This document shows positions 25,447 to 34,308 of a stretch of 64,000 nucleotides of DNA, piece by piece. This DNA is from Lachnospiraceae bacterium. GTDB taxonomy: Bacteria > Bacillota > Clostridia > Lachnospirales > Lachnospiraceae. How positions within the stretch are numbered: the first letter of the stretch is position 1; every line of letters starts with the position of its first letter. A program made the position numbers and the translations under genes. The notes under the pieces were generated by a model. The model was not told where the DNA came from. It did not search any database and saw nothing but the letters and a program-made list of their open reading frames with translations. The stretch spans positions 8,107 through 72,106 of the forward strand of contig WSLY01000009.1 of assembly GCA_013316825.1 (NCBI GenBank). Direction: 5' to 3'.

Positions 25447-26919
25447 ATGAGGAAGAGCTTTATGAAAAAAATCGCACTGTTACTTGGCTTAGTTGCTGCG
25501 CTTGCGCTGTTTCCGGCAAAAGAAGCGGCGGCAAAAAGCGACAATACCATAAAAGCAGGTATTTACATAGGAGATATCTCTTTAGCCGGAATGTCTGCCG
25601 ACGAGGCAAAGGATGCTGTAAATGCATATATAGATTCTCTGAAACAGGTGGAAATTACGCTTCAGGTTACAGAAGAAAACAGCGTGGTAGTGACAGCGGG
25701 CGATCTTGGCGTTAGCTGGAGCAATCCGGAGATTGTGGATGCGGCAGCTACCCTTGGCACGCAGGGAAATATTGTGCAGCGGTATAAAGCGCTGAAGGAT
25801 TTGGAAAAGGAAAATAAGGTATACGAGATAGAGCTTGATTTTGATATTGTGGCGATTAACCGGATTCTGGCAGATGAATGCAAGCAATATGACACCGAAA
25901 TGGTAGACACGGGACTGACGTTGGAAAATGGCGTGTTCATCGTACAGAAAGGAGAAACCGGCTACGCACTGGATATAGAGGATTCCATTGATGTGATATA
26001 TGATTATCTGGCGGGCGAATGGAACCATGAGTCGTGCTCCATTCAGCTTTCGGTTGCAGTCACCGAGCCGAGAGGTTCCGAGGAAGAGCTTCTTATGGTG
26101 AAAGACCTGCTGGGTTCTTTTACCACGTCCTATTCCACGTCAAACTCTAACAGGAGCGCGAATGTGGCGAATGGCTGCCGGCTGATAAACGGAACGCTTC
26201 TGTACCCGGGCGACGAATTTTCTACTTGTGATACGGTTACGCCGTTTACACAGCAAAACGGGTATTATCTGGCGGGCTCTTATTTAAACGGAAAGGTAGT
26301 GGATTCCCTTGGCGGCGGCATTTGTCAGGTTTCAACTACGCTTTATAATGCGGTGCTTTTATCGGAGCTTGAAGTAACGGAGCGCTACAATCACTCGATG
26401 ATAGTTACCTACGTAAGGCCTTCGGCAGATGCGGCGATTTCCGACAGCTCGGGAAAGGATTTTCGTTTTGTGAACAATACGGATTATCCGATTTATATAG
26501 AAGGTTATACGACGCCGAATAAAGAGATTACGTTTAATATTTATGGCGTGGAAACAAGAAGCGAAGGACGTACCGTGGAATATGTGGGGGAAGTGTTGGA
26601 AACCATCCGGCCGGAATCCGATACGATTTATCCGGATGCATCGCAGCCAATCGGTTATATCGGTAGTGTGGAGGGCGCTCATATCGGGTACAAGGCAAGG
26701 CTTTGGAAGATTGTAAAGGAAAATGGTGTGGAGGTAAGCCGTGAGGTTATCAATACCAGCAGCTACAAGATGGTGCCGCGGAGCGCAGTGGTAGGCGTTT
26801 CTACGGCGGACCCCAATGCATATAATGAGATAATGGCGGCAATCGGGACAGGAAGCATAGACCATGTGAGAAACGTCATTGCACTTCTGACCGCGCCTCC
26901 TGCAGCGCCGGCACAATAG
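25447..26919 (+). CDS. VanW family protein with N-terminal peptidoglycan-binding-like domain
   Basis: 490 residues, exported. Signal peptide MRKSFMKKIALLLGLVAALA then AKEAAA, followed by a YoaR-like/PG_binding_4 region (GIYIGDISLAGMSADEA and VQKGETGYALD) and a VanW domain with LYPGDEFS, SLGGGICQVSTTLYNAVL, YNHS and YPIYIEGY. VanW-domain proteins act at the cell wall; the biochemical role is not established. Start at ATG 25447, 10 bases after GAGGAG; an upstream GTG is unlikely. The AIR-synthase-like gene begins 19 bp after its stop, but with a different type of role. Confidence 0.88.
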   Translation: MRKSFMKKIALLLGLVAALALFPAKEAAAKSDNTIKAGIYIGDISLAGMSADEAKDAVNAYIDSLKQVEITLQVTEENSVVVTAGDLGVSWSNPEIVDAAATLGTQGNIVQRYKALKDLEKENKVYEIELDFDIVAINRILADECKQYDTEMVDTGLTLENGVFIVQKGETGYALDIEDSIDVIYDYLAGEWNHESCSIQLSVAVTEPRGSEEELLMVKDLLGSFTTSYSTSNSNRSANVANGCRLINGTLLYPGDEFSTCDTVTPFTQQNGYYLAGSYLNGKVVDSLGGGICQVSTTLYNAVLLSELEVTERYNHSMIVTYVRPSADAAISDSSGKDFRFVNNTDYPIYIEGYTTPNKEITFNIYGVETRSEGRTVEYVGEVLETIRPESDTIYPDASQPIGYIGSVEGAHIGYKARLWKIVKENGVEVSREVINTSSYKMVPRSAVVGVSTADPNAYNEIMAAIGTGSIDHVRNVIALLTAPPAAPAQ

Positions 26920-26938
26920 ATAAGACAAAGGAAAAGGT

Positions 26939-27922
26939 ATGCAGTTGATGAAGGTTGGAAAGATATCGGAAACGGTGTTAAAGAGTTGTGTTTTAACACA
27001 GATAAAAAGCAAAAATGATGCTGTAAAAAACGGTGCAGGCGTAGGGTCGGACTGCGCCGTTTTTGCGTGCGGAGATACCTTTACGGCCGTATGTACCCAG
27101 ATGATAGAGGTAAAGAGTTCGGAGGATGTAGGTTGCGTTATGGCAAGAGCGGCGGGCGGCGTTGCATGCTGCGGCGCTAAGCCGGTTATGGCGACGATTG
27201 CCATGTTTCTGCCGGTTTATATAGAGGAGCAGGATATCAAGAGACATATGCAGGAGGCTGACGAAGCGGCAGCAGAGCTTGGCATACAGATAGCGGGCGG
27301 GCATACCGAGGTTTCAAAGGCGGCATTGATGCCGTGCGTGACAGTGAGTGTTATGGGGGAGGTGCTTTCGCCTGTTTTGCCCGGCAGAGCGCGTCCCGGA
27401 CAGGACGTGGTGCTCAGTAAATGGATTGGCCTGGAGGGTACGGTGAGGCTTGCTGCCAGAATGCAGGATGAGCTTGCGGAGCGGTATCCGCTTTCCTTGA
27501 TAGAAAAAGCAATTGGTTTTAAGAAGTACCTCTCGATTATACCGGAGGCCGCCACCGCCGCAAAGTCCAATGTGGGCGCGATGCATGACGTCTCCGGCGG
27601 CGGTATTTTCGCTGCGCTGTGGGAGCTTGCAGAAAGCGCCGGCGTTGGACTTTCGGTAGATTTGAAAAAAATTCCCGTGAAACAGGAAACCATAGAGATT
27701 TGCGAGTTTTTGGGACGAAATCCTTATGAACTGTTATCGGGGGGAAGCCTCTTGATGACGGCGGACAATGGTGAGAATCTGGTGCAGGCTTTGAAAGCAG
27801 CGCAGATACCGGCCACGGTTATCGGCAAAATAACGGAAGGTAATGACAGGGTTGTCATGAATGAAGAGGAGAAGCGTTTTCTGGAAAGACCGAAGGCGAT
27901 TGAAATCTTTAAAATGATGTAA
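26939..27922 (+). CDS. AIR synthase-related (PurM/HypE superfamily) protein
   Basis: 327 residues with the two-domain PurM/HypE/ThiL/SelD fold: GVGSDCAVF near the N-terminus, AGGVACCGAKPVMATIAMFLP, AGGHTEVS, MHDVSGGGIFAALWELA and LLSGGSLLMT. These enzymes bind ATP and phosphorylate or activate a small substrate. The sequence is not a clear HypE or ThiL and is often filed as AIR synthase-related. It opens a tight run with an Lrp regulator and an aminotransferase, suggesting a shared small-molecule pathway, unidentified. Cytosolic. Confidence 0.85.
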   Translation: MQLMKVGKISETVLKSCVLTQIKSKNDAVKNGAGVGSDCAVFACGDTFTAVCTQMIEVKSSEDVGCVMARAAGGVACCGAKPVMATIAMFLPVYIEEQDIKRHMQEADEAAAELGIQIAGGHTEVSKAALMPCVTVSVMGEVLSPVLPGRARPGQDVVLSKWIGLEGTVRLAARMQDELAERYPLSLIEKAIGFKKYLSIIPEAATAAKSNVGAMHDVSGGGIFAALWELAESAGVGLSVDLKKIPVKQETIEICEFLGRNPYELLSGGSLLMTADNGENLVQALKAAQIPATVIGKITEGNDRVVMNEEEKRFLERPKAIEIFKMM

Positions 27923-27933
27923 GGAGACAGAGA

Positions 27934-28419
27934 ATGATGAGAGAAGAATTATTGCGCATTATTGAGAAAAACAGTCGTATGAATTTAAAAGAGCTGGCGG
28001 TTATTTTGGGCGTGGAGGAGATTGACGTAGTCAATGAGCTTGCCGCGCTGGAAAATGAGGGTATTATTTGCGGCTATCATACGATGATAAACTGGGAGAT
28101 GACGAGTATTGAAAAGGTGAATGCATTGATAGAGGTGCGTATTACGCCGCAGAGGGGGCAGGGCTTTGACAATATTGCAGAGCGTATTTACAAATATTCC
28201 GAGGTACATTCCGTGTACCTGATTTCCGGCGGCTATGACCTTTTGGTATCTCTTGAGGGAAAAACGCTGAAGCAGGTATCCAATTTTGTTTCCGACAAAT
28301 TATCTACACTGGACGGTGTGCTCAGTACGGCAACTCATTTTGTATTGAAAAAGTACAAGGAGCATGGAACGATACTGACGAAAAAATATGAAGATGAAAG
28401 AGAGTTGATTACACCATGA
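27934..28419 (+). CDS. Lrp/AsnC family transcriptional regulator
   Basis: 161 residues. The N-terminal helix-turn-helix (NLKELAVILGVEEIDVVNELAALENEG) is followed by an RAM/AsnC effector domain with VHSVYLISGGYDLLVSLEG and a long C-terminal strand. Lrp proteins bind amino acids or related ligands as octamers. It is coupled by an ATGA overlap to an aminotransferase, so it probably senses that enzyme's substrate or product and controls the operon. GGAG precedes the start. Confidence 0.93.
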   Translation: MMREELLRIIEKNSRMNLKELAVILGVEEIDVVNELAALENEGIICGYHTMINWEMTSIEKVNALIEVRITPQRGQGFDNIAERIYKYSEVHSVYLISGGYDLLVSLEGKTLKQVSNFVSDKLSTLDGVLSTATHFVLKKYKEHGTILTKKYEDERELITP

Positions 28420-29597
28420 GAAATCCGCTTGCCAAACAGGTAGTTGACATTAAACCCTCCGGCATCCGCAAGTTTTTTGACATTGTGAGTGAGATGAAGG
28501 ATGCGATTTCTCTGGGCGTCGGCGAGCCTGATTTTGATACGCCTTGGCACATCCGTGACGAGGGCATTTATTCTTTGGAAAAAGGACATACGAAATATAC
28601 CTCCAATGCGGGCCTGCGTACTCTTAGGGAGGAGATTGGAAATTATCTTTACCATACGCAGGGCGTCCGTTATCATGCAGACAGGGAAGTGTTGGTAACA
28701 GTGGGGGGCTCCGAAGCAATTGATATTGGAATGCGTGCAATTATAAATCCGGGCGTGGGCGAGGAAGTGCTGATTCCCCAGCCCAGCTATGTGTCTTATG
28801 AGCCGTGTGCCGTTCTTGCAGGTGCAAAGCCTGTTATTATCAATTTGAAGGAGGAAAATGAATTCCGTCTGACGGCGGAGGAATTGTTAAACGCCGTAAC
28901 GGAAAAAACCAAGCTGTTGATTCTGCCTTTTCCCAACAATCCGACGGGCGCCATTATGGAGCGTGAGGATTTGGAGGCGGTTGCAAAGATTGCGATTGAA
29001 AAAGATTTTATTGTGATGTCCGATGAGATTTATGGGGAGCTGACTTATAAGGGAAAGCATATCTCCATAGCAGGGCTGCCCGGCATGAAGGAGAGAACCA
29101 TACTTATTAACGGTTTTTCCAAGGCGTATGCCATGACAGGCTGGCGTATGGGATATGCCTGCGGCCCGGCAAATATCATTGAGCAGATGACGAAAATACA
29201 TCAGTTTGCCATTATGTGTGCGCCTACCACGGGACAGTATGCCGGTATCGAAGCGCTGCGCAACGGAGAAGAGGATATTATTGAGATGCGCACCGCCTAC
29301 AACCAGAGGAGACGCTATCTGATGCATGCCTTCAGGGAGATGGGGCTTCAATGCTTTGAGCCCTTCGGCGCTTTTTACGTGTTTCCCTGTATCAAGGAAT
29401 TCGGCATGACAAGCGAAGAGTTTGCAAGCCGTTTTCTGGAAGAGGAAAAGGTGGCGGCTGTCCCGGGAACTGCCTTTGGGGAAAGCGGCGAGGGCTTTCT
29501 GCGCATTTCTTATGCGTATTCGCTGGAGAAATTAAAGGTTGCGATGGAGAGGCTGGAACGTTTTATCACAAGGCTTCGGGAAGAACAGAATAAATAG
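28416..29597 (+). CDS. PLP-dependent class I/II aminotransferase
   Basis: 393 residues of fold-type I aminotransferase. Seen: VGGSEAIDIG, FPNNPTGAIM, SDEIYGEL and the PLP lysine in NGFSKAYAMTGWRMGY, plus the C-terminal arginine in LRISYAYS for substrate carboxylate. This subgroup usually handles aromatic or aspartate-type amino acids. Start overlaps the Lrp stop (ATGA). Together with Lrp and the AIR-synthase-like gene it suggests an amino-acid transamination step under feedback control; the actual substrate is not decided. Confidence 0.93.
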   Translation: MRNPLAKQVVDIKPSGIRKFFDIVSEMKDAISLGVGEPDFDTPWHIRDEGIYSLEKGHTKYTSNAGLRTLREEIGNYLYHTQGVRYHADREVLVTVGGSEAIDIGMRAIINPGVGEEVLIPQPSYVSYEPCAVLAGAKPVIINLKEENEFRLTAEELLNAVTEKTKLLILPFPNNPTGAIMEREDLEAVAKIAIEKDFIVMSDEIYGELTYKGKHISIAGLPGMKERTILINGFSKAYAMTGWRMGYACGPANIIEQMTKIHQFAIMCAPTTGQYAGIEALRNGEEDIIEMRTAYNQRRRYLMHAFREMGLQCFEPFGAFYVFPCIKEFGMTSEEFASRFLEEEKVAAVPGTAFGESGEGFLRISYAYSLEKLKVAMERLERFITRLREEQNK

Positions 29598-29607
29598 GCG
29601 GATTCTT

Positions 29608-30102
29608 ATGCATATCATACTTCATCAACCGGAGATACCGGCAAATACGGGCAACATTGGAAGAACCTGCGTGGCGACGGGAACGCCGCTGCACTTGATT
29701 GAGCCGTTGGGGTTTCGGCTTGACGAAAAGTCCATAAAGCGGGCGGGGATGGACTACTGGAGTCAGCTTGATGTGACGCGCTATATGAATTATCAGGAGT
29801 TTCTGACATGCCATCCTGACGCAAAAATCTGGATGGCAACCACAAAGGCAAAGCGTTCTTATACGGAAGTTTCCTATGGGGAAAATGACTTTATTATGTT
29901 TGGAAAGGAAAGCGCCGGCATACCGGAGGAGCTTCTCGCCGTGCATGAAGCGTCCTGCATCCGGATTCCGATGCAGCCTTCCATCCGCTCTCTGAACTTG
30001 TCCAATTCGGTCGCCATTGTACTGTACGAAGCGCTCAGGCAGAATCATTTTTCGGGAATGCAGACAGAAGGAAAGCTGCACCGCCTGCACTGGCAGGAAT
30101 GA
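29608..30102 (+). CDS. trmL: tRNA (cytidine(34)-2'-O)-methyltransferase
   Basis: SPOUT-fold methyltransferase of 164 residues, the TrmL/YibK size. Motifs: N-terminal IILHQPEIPANTGNIGRT, GRAGMDYW-type block KRAGMDYWSQLD, IMFGKESAGIPEELL, and the trefoil-knot closing RIPMQPSIRSLNLSNSVAIVLYE. It methylates the wobble ribose of certain leucine tRNAs. The start is the MHII ATG, 10 bp after the aminotransferase stop; the frame is open further back but inside that gene. Likely the last gene of this operon. Confidence 0.93.
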   Translation: MHIILHQPEIPANTGNIGRTCVATGTPLHLIEPLGFRLDEKSIKRAGMDYWSQLDVTRYMNYQEFLTCHPDAKIWMATTKAKRSYTEVSYGENDFIMFGKESAGIPEELLAVHEASCIRIPMQPSIRSLNLSNSVAIVLYEALRQNHFSGMQTEGKLHRLHWQE

Positions 30103-30169
30103 CTTTTTTCCTAACGAAAACCTAATAGAAAACTAAATAAATCTTAATATTTCTTCTTTGAAGATTTGG

Positions 30170-30207
30170 TATAATAAGCTAAGGAGCCGGACATGTTACG
30201 GCTCCTT
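30170..30207 (+). promoter_or_regulatory. Extended -10 promoter followed at once by a 9-bp hairpin
   Basis: TGG-TATAAT (30167-30175), an extended -10 with no good -35. Starting 6 bases on, AAGGAGCCG (30181-30189) pairs perfectly with CGGCTCCTT (30199-30207). The hairpin would lie at the very 5' end of the amidase mRNA or act as an operator; the A-run after it argues against a terminator on this strand. Confidence 0.6.
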
Positions 30208-30241
30208 AAAAAACGAAAGATTTGGAAAGAAGAAAATACTT

Positions 30242-31360
30242 ATGGGAGAGGTTCGAGGAGAGAAGGAGCTTCGGCTTGAATTAACCAAGATGAGAAATCC
30301 GTATCTGGAGGAGGAGTTCGGAAACGCAGCGCGCGGGCAAAAGAGAAATATATCACAAAGCAGGCTTCAGGCGGATGGGAGATTTGCGGAGGCAAAGGCG
30401 TATCCGAAGACAGGCGGCAGAAGCAGGGAGAGACTGGCAGAGGAGCAGGCGTATCCGAGGAAATCAGGACAAGGCGGCAGAGGGCGTGCGGAGGCGAATG
30501 CACGTACACGGGATTTGGGGCAGAATGGCAGAGGACGTGCGAAAACAGATATGTATTCGCCGTATGCAGAGCAGTCTGCCCGAATACGTGTGGAGACAAG
30601 ATTGCGGCTGCAGACCGAAGAGCAGGGCGGGCGGCGCGTGGAATTGTCCAGAGAGAGGCAGAAGCGTCTGAAACAATTACGGCGCAGGAGAATGTTATCG
30701 GTGGTTCTGATTGGCTCCTTTGCAACGGTGTGTTTATTCTGGTGGCTGACAAGCCTGTTTATTCATAAGGGCGGCGTGCCTGTTCATGCAGATTCCATTG
30801 TGTCTGCCGGAGACGGCGTTTCTGTGCCGCAGGAGAAAATGCAAGTCAAACCTTTGCCGCAGAAACCGGAATGGACAGAGGATTACCTGACGCCGAACGA
30901 GTATTCCAGACCGGGCGAGCCGCTTCCAAGGGTGGACAATATTTTTGTGCACTATACGGCAAATAAAGAAACAAGCGCCGCACAGAACAGAAGCTATTTT
31001 GAGAATCTAAAGGATACGCACGAGCGCTATGCGAGCGCGCATTTTATTATTGGCTATGAGGGCGAGATATTACAGGTGATTCCTTTGAATGAAATTGCCT
31101 GTGCGGTGCAGTCGAGAAATTATGATTCGATTTCCATAGAGTGCTGTTATCTGGCAGAGGACGGTCATTTTACGGAAGCAACCTATGAATCGCTGATAGA
31201 GCTGCTGGCATATCTGCTGCAAGTTTATAATTTGGAGCCGGAGGATATTTTAAGGCATTATGACTCCAGCGGCAAAAAGTGTCCGCTGTATTACACGGAG
31301 CATGAGGATGCGTGGGATAAGCTGAAAGAGGATGTAGCGGCAAAGCTTGCGGCGGAGTAG
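30242..31360 (+). CDS. Membrane-anchored N-acetylmuramoyl-L-alanine amidase (amidase_2)
   Basis: 372 residues. The N-terminal ~150 residues are highly basic, Gly/Arg/Gln-rich and repetitive (SGQGGRGRAEAN, LGQNGRGRAKTD), predicted cytoplasmic. One membrane helix follows (MLSVVLIGSFATVCLFWWLT), then an outside linker and an amidase_2/PGRP domain with NIFVHYTANKET (first zinc His), ASAHFIIGYEG, ISIECCYLAEDG, and LRHYDSSGKKCP (second His, with Cys as third ligand). It would cut the lactyl-peptide bond of peptidoglycan at the membrane face. ATG 30242 is chosen because it follows the promoter at 30170; the ribosome site is weak. Confidence 0.87.
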   Translation: MGEVRGEKELRLELTKMRNPYLEEEFGNAARGQKRNISQSRLQADGRFAEAKAYPKTGGRSRERLAEEQAYPRKSGQGGRGRAEANARTRDLGQNGRGRAKTDMYSPYAEQSARIRVETRLRLQTEEQGGRRVELSRERQKRLKQLRRRRMLSVVLIGSFATVCLFWWLTSLFIHKGGVPVHADSIVSAGDGVSVPQEKMQVKPLPQKPEWTEDYLTPNEYSRPGEPLPRVDNIFVHYTANKETSAAQNRSYFENLKDTHERYASAHFIIGYEGEILQVIPLNEIACAVQSRNYDSISIECCYLAEDGHFTEATYESLIELLAYLLQVYNLEPEDILRHYDSSGKKCPLYYTEHEDAWDKLKEDVAAKLAAE

Positions 31361-31418
31361 TTTTCAGCGTCTGGGGCCCGTGCGCACCGGCAAATGCGGA
31401 ATTTGGGGAGGTTGCCTC

Positions 31419-31447
31419 TTGCCTTGCACCATAAAATCGGTTAATAT
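31419..31447 (+). promoter_or_regulatory. Weak candidate promoter before the DUF308-rpe unit
   Basis: TTGCCT (31419), 17-base spacer, TAATAT (31442). Each box has two mismatches to consensus. Confidence 0.3.
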
Positions 31448-31478
31448 AAGAGCGTAAACTCTGTCAGGAGGTTGACCG

Positions 31479-32084
31479 ATGAAGCTTTTGAAGGAATTAA
31501 AATGGAAATCCGTTATGTACGCGGCGCTCTACATTTTGATGGGCATTGTGCTGCTGCTGTTTCCGGAGACGACGGCGTCGATATTATGTTATGCGGTTGG
31601 CGGTGCATCTGTTGTCGTAGGAGCGGTTACGGTATGCATTTATCTGTTTCGGGATGCTGCCAAAAACACGTATCGGAATGATTTTGTTACCGGTCTTGCC
31701 GCAATTCTTCTGGGCTTATTTCTGATTGCAAGGGTGGATCTGGTAAAAGCGCTGATTCCTTTTGTGCTGGGTATTGCGGTTGTGGTGAGCGGTTTTATCA
31801 AGCTGCAGGACTGTATTGATGTGCGCCGTATGGGCTGCGGCAATGGACTCGGGCTTTTTCTGCTGGCGCTGGTCAGCATTGTGCATGGTACCATTCTGAT
31901 TATCAATCCGTTCCATGCAGCCATTTTGCTGATGCGGCTGATTGGAATCGGACTGCTGTTCTGCGGGGTGTCAGATTTGTTCGCCACCATATATATGTCC
32001 CGCAAAATAAAAAATTATATAGAAAATACAGGTGCGTTTGGCGATGCGCTCAATTTAAAGGCTAAGGAGATAAAGGACGAATGA
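31479..32084 (+). CDS. DUF308/HdeD-like membrane protein
   Basis: 201 residues with six hydrophobic helices in three pairs, each about 40-45 residues, typical of DUF308 (HdeD-like) proteins: LYILMGIVLLLFPETTAS, GLAAILLGLFLIARVD and FLLALVSIVHGTILIINP. CAGGAGG lies 8 bases before the ATG. HdeD of E. coli relates to acid stress, but the family role in Clostridia is not known. Its TGA overlaps the start of rpe (ATGA); no functional link is evident. Confidence 0.85.
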   Translation: MKLLKELKWKSVMYAALYILMGIVLLLFPETTASILCYAVGGASVVVGAVTVCIYLFRDAAKNTYRNDFVTGLAAILLGLFLIARVDLVKALIPFVLGIAVVVSGFIKLQDCIDVRRMGCGNGLGLFLLALVSIVHGTILIINPFHAAILLMRLIGIGLLFCGVSDLFATIYMSRKIKNYIENTGAFGDALNLKAKEIKDE

Positions 32085-32767
32085 ATATTTTAGCTCCCTC
32101 AATTTTGGCGGCAGACTTTGCCGTGATGGGCGAACAGATACGGACGGTTGATAATGCCGGCGCACAATATATACACATAGATGTGATGGACGGGATTTTT
32201 GTACCGTCCATTTCCTATGGAATGCCGGTGATAAAATCTTTGAGAAAGGTTACGGACAGCGTATTTGACGTGCATTTGATGATCGAAAAACCGGAGCGGT
32301 ACATCGGTGCGTTTGCGGACTGCGGGGCAGACAGCATCACGTTTCACATAGAAGCGACGGATAAGGCGGACGGGATTTTGGAAGAAATTCATGGCAGGGG
32401 GTTAAAAGCGGGAATCTCCATAAAGCCGGACACGCCGGTGGAAGTGCTGCGCCCTTATTTGGACAGGCTTGATATGATACTGGTTATGACGGTGGAGCCG
32501 GGATTTGGCGGGCAGGCGTATCTGGATTTTTGTACGGATAAGGTAAAAGAGGCGAGAAAGCTGGCGGATATGAGCGGCAGGCATATCGACGTACAGGTGG
32601 ACGGCGGCATTACGTTACAAAATGTGGAAACTGTTTTAAAAGCCGGAGCAAACGTGATTGTGACAGGTTCTGCCGTGTTTGGCGGCGATGCCGCCGCCAA
32701 CACCAAGGCTTTTTTGGGGAAAATGAACTCCAATCGTCAATGTTTTGTTGAAATATGTGGAAAATAA
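32081..32767 (+). CDS. rpe: Ribulose-phosphate 3-epimerase
   Basis: Interconverts D-ribulose-5-phosphate and D-xylulose-5-phosphate in the pentose phosphate pathway. TIM barrel of 228 residues with the full set of signatures: LAPSILAADF, IHIDVMDGIFVPSISYG (catalytic Asp, metal His), DVHLMIEKPE, HIEAT, VMTVEPGFGGQ, VQVDGGI and VTGSAVFG. Coupled to the DUF308 gene by an ATGA overlap. The promoter of the next gene lies inside its 3' end. Confidence 0.96.
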   Translation: MNILAPSILAADFAVMGEQIRTVDNAGAQYIHIDVMDGIFVPSISYGMPVIKSLRKVTDSVFDVHLMIEKPERYIGAFADCGADSITFHIEATDKADGILEEIHGRGLKAGISIKPDTPVEVLRPYLDRLDMILVMTVEPGFGGQAYLDFCTDKVKEARKLADMSGRHIDVQVDGGITLQNVETVLKAGANVIVTGSAVFGGDAAANTKAFLGKMNSNRQCFVEICGK

Positions 32768-32776
32768 TGTTATACT
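32748..32776 (+). promoter_or_regulatory. Sigma-A promoter of the purine permease gene
   Basis: TTGAAA (32748-32753), 17-base spacer, TATACT (32771-32776), located across the rpe stop codon. The leader holds a small GGCGG/CCGCC hairpin but no purine riboswitch pattern. Confidence 0.75.
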
Positions 32777-32846
32777 CTCTTTGTGTTTGCAAAAAACGGC
32801 GGCATGTCCGCCAGTCACACCTATGTTTCTTATGGAGGTAAAGCAT

Positions 32847-34289
32847 ATGGATAAGTTCTTCAAACTGAAGGAGAATAACACAACGGTCAGAACTGAGATT
32901 GCGGCAGGTCTGACTACATTTTTTGCAATGGCTTACATTGTATTTGTCAATCCGAATCAGGTGGCAGCAGGCGGCGCAGGCGGCTGGCTTGCAGCGCTTG
33001 GGGCTGACGGCGCAGCGCTTGGGCAGGTTTGGAATGCAGTATACATTGCATCCGTTCTGGCAGCGATTGTTGGTACTCTGCTGATGGCATTTTGGGCGAA
33101 GCTGCCTTACGCACAGGCATGCGGCATGGGACTCAATGCATTTTTCTGCACCTGCTTCGTTTCGGGCGCATTCTTCCAAAACGTAGATATACTGACAGGA
33201 TATCACTCCGGACTGGTTATTATCTTTATATCCGGTCTTGTATTCCTGCTTCTTTCCGTTACGGGTCTGCGTACCTATATTGCGAAAGCAATGCCGGACT
33301 GCTTAAAGAAAGCGATTCCAGCAGGTATCGGTCTTTTCATTGCATTTATCGGTTTCCAGAATGCAGGCATTATCCAGACAAACCAGTACACGCTTGTACA
33401 GTTTGTGGATATTCATGGCGCAATCAAAAACGGAACCTTTAAGGAGACGGCGCTGCCGGCTCTGATAGCACTGCTTGGGCTTCTGATTATCGGTATTTTA
33501 GGCAAGCTGAAAGTAAAGGGCAACGTCATTATCGGAATCATCGCTTCCACCGTTTTGTACTATCTGTTTACATGGACGGTTCCCAGCTTTGATATTGGCA
33601 ATGTGGGACAATCCTTTGCTGATTTCGGAAAGGTAGGCATAGCCGGTGTTTTCAGCGGCGCAGCATGGAAGAGCGCATTTTCCGGCGCGCATGTGGGAGG
33701 CATTTTCAATGCGATTATGCTGATTGTAACCTTCTGTCTTGTAGATATGTTTGATACACTTGGCACACTTTACGGCACCGCGGCACAGGCAAATATGCTG
33801 GATGAAAACGGAGACCCTGTCCGTGTGGACAAGGCTATGTTCTGTGACTCGACGGCAACGGTAGCCGGCGCAGTACTCGGTACTTCCACCTGTACTACTT
33901 TCGTAGAATCCTCCGCAGGCGTTGCAGAAGGCGGCAGGACAGGCTTAACCAGTGTTGTAACGGCAATTTGCTTTGTCGTATGTCTCTTCTTAAGTCCTCT
34001 GGCGGGCATCGTACCGTCGGCGGCAACGGCTTCCGCATTGATTTACGTAGGCGTGCTTATGGTAAAGAGCTTTGCAAAGGTGGATATGGACGACCTTCGT
34101 TCTGCAATTCCGGCGTTTGTAGCGCTTATCATGATGCCTTTGACCTACTCGATTGCAAACGGCATCGGTCTTGGATGTATTGCGTATGTGATTATGACGC
34201 TCTGCACAGGCAAATATAAGAAGAAAGATATCGTGGTAACAGTTATCTCGCTGCTCTTTGCACTGAAGTTTATATTTGTCACAATGTAG
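32847..34289 (+). CDS. NCS2-family (AzgA/PbuG-like) purine permease
   Basis: 480 residues and about 12-14 membrane helices. The AzgA/PbuG subfamily marks are present: RTEIAAGLTTFFAMAYIVFVNP near the start, AQACGMGLNAFFCTC, IVTFCLVDMFDTLGTLYGTA, and VLGTSTCTTFVESSAGVAEGGRT (shortened here). Members import adenine, guanine or hypoxanthine with protons. Start is the ATG 8 bases after GGAGG, 34 codons inside the longer frame. It has its own promoter. Codon choice looks more optimised than in neighbours, suggesting good expression. Confidence 0.94.
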   Translation: MDKFFKLKENNTTVRTEIAAGLTTFFAMAYIVFVNPNQVAAGGAGGWLAALGADGAALGQVWNAVYIASVLAAIVGTLLMAFWAKLPYAQACGMGLNAFFCTCFVSGAFFQNVDILTGYHSGLVIIFISGLVFLLLSVTGLRTYIAKAMPDCLKKAIPAGIGLFIAFIGFQNAGIIQTNQYTLVQFVDIHGAIKNGTFKETALPALIALLGLLIIGILGKLKVKGNVIIGIIASTVLYYLFTWTVPSFDIGNVGQSFADFGKVGIAGVFSGAAWKSAFSGAHVGGIFNAIMLIVTFCLVDMFDTLGTLYGTAAQANMLDENGDPVRVDKAMFCDSTATVAGAVLGTSTCTTFVESSAGVAEGGRTGLTSVVTAICFVVCLFLSPLAGIVPSAATASALIYVGVLMVKSFAKVDMDDLRSAIPAFVALIMMPLTYSIANGIGLGCIAYVIMTLCTGKYKKKDIVVTVISLLFALKFIFVTM

Positions 34290-34308
34290 TACGACTTGGG
34301 TATTTACT

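Noticed and set aside
30181..30207. Hairpin read as a terminator for trmL
   Set aside because: On the plus strand it is followed by A, not T; it lies downstream of a TATAAT and is better seen as a 5' leader stem.
32777..32846. Purine riboswitch before the purine permease
   Set aside because: The short leader has only a small GC hairpin and none of the conserved purine-aptamer loop sequences.
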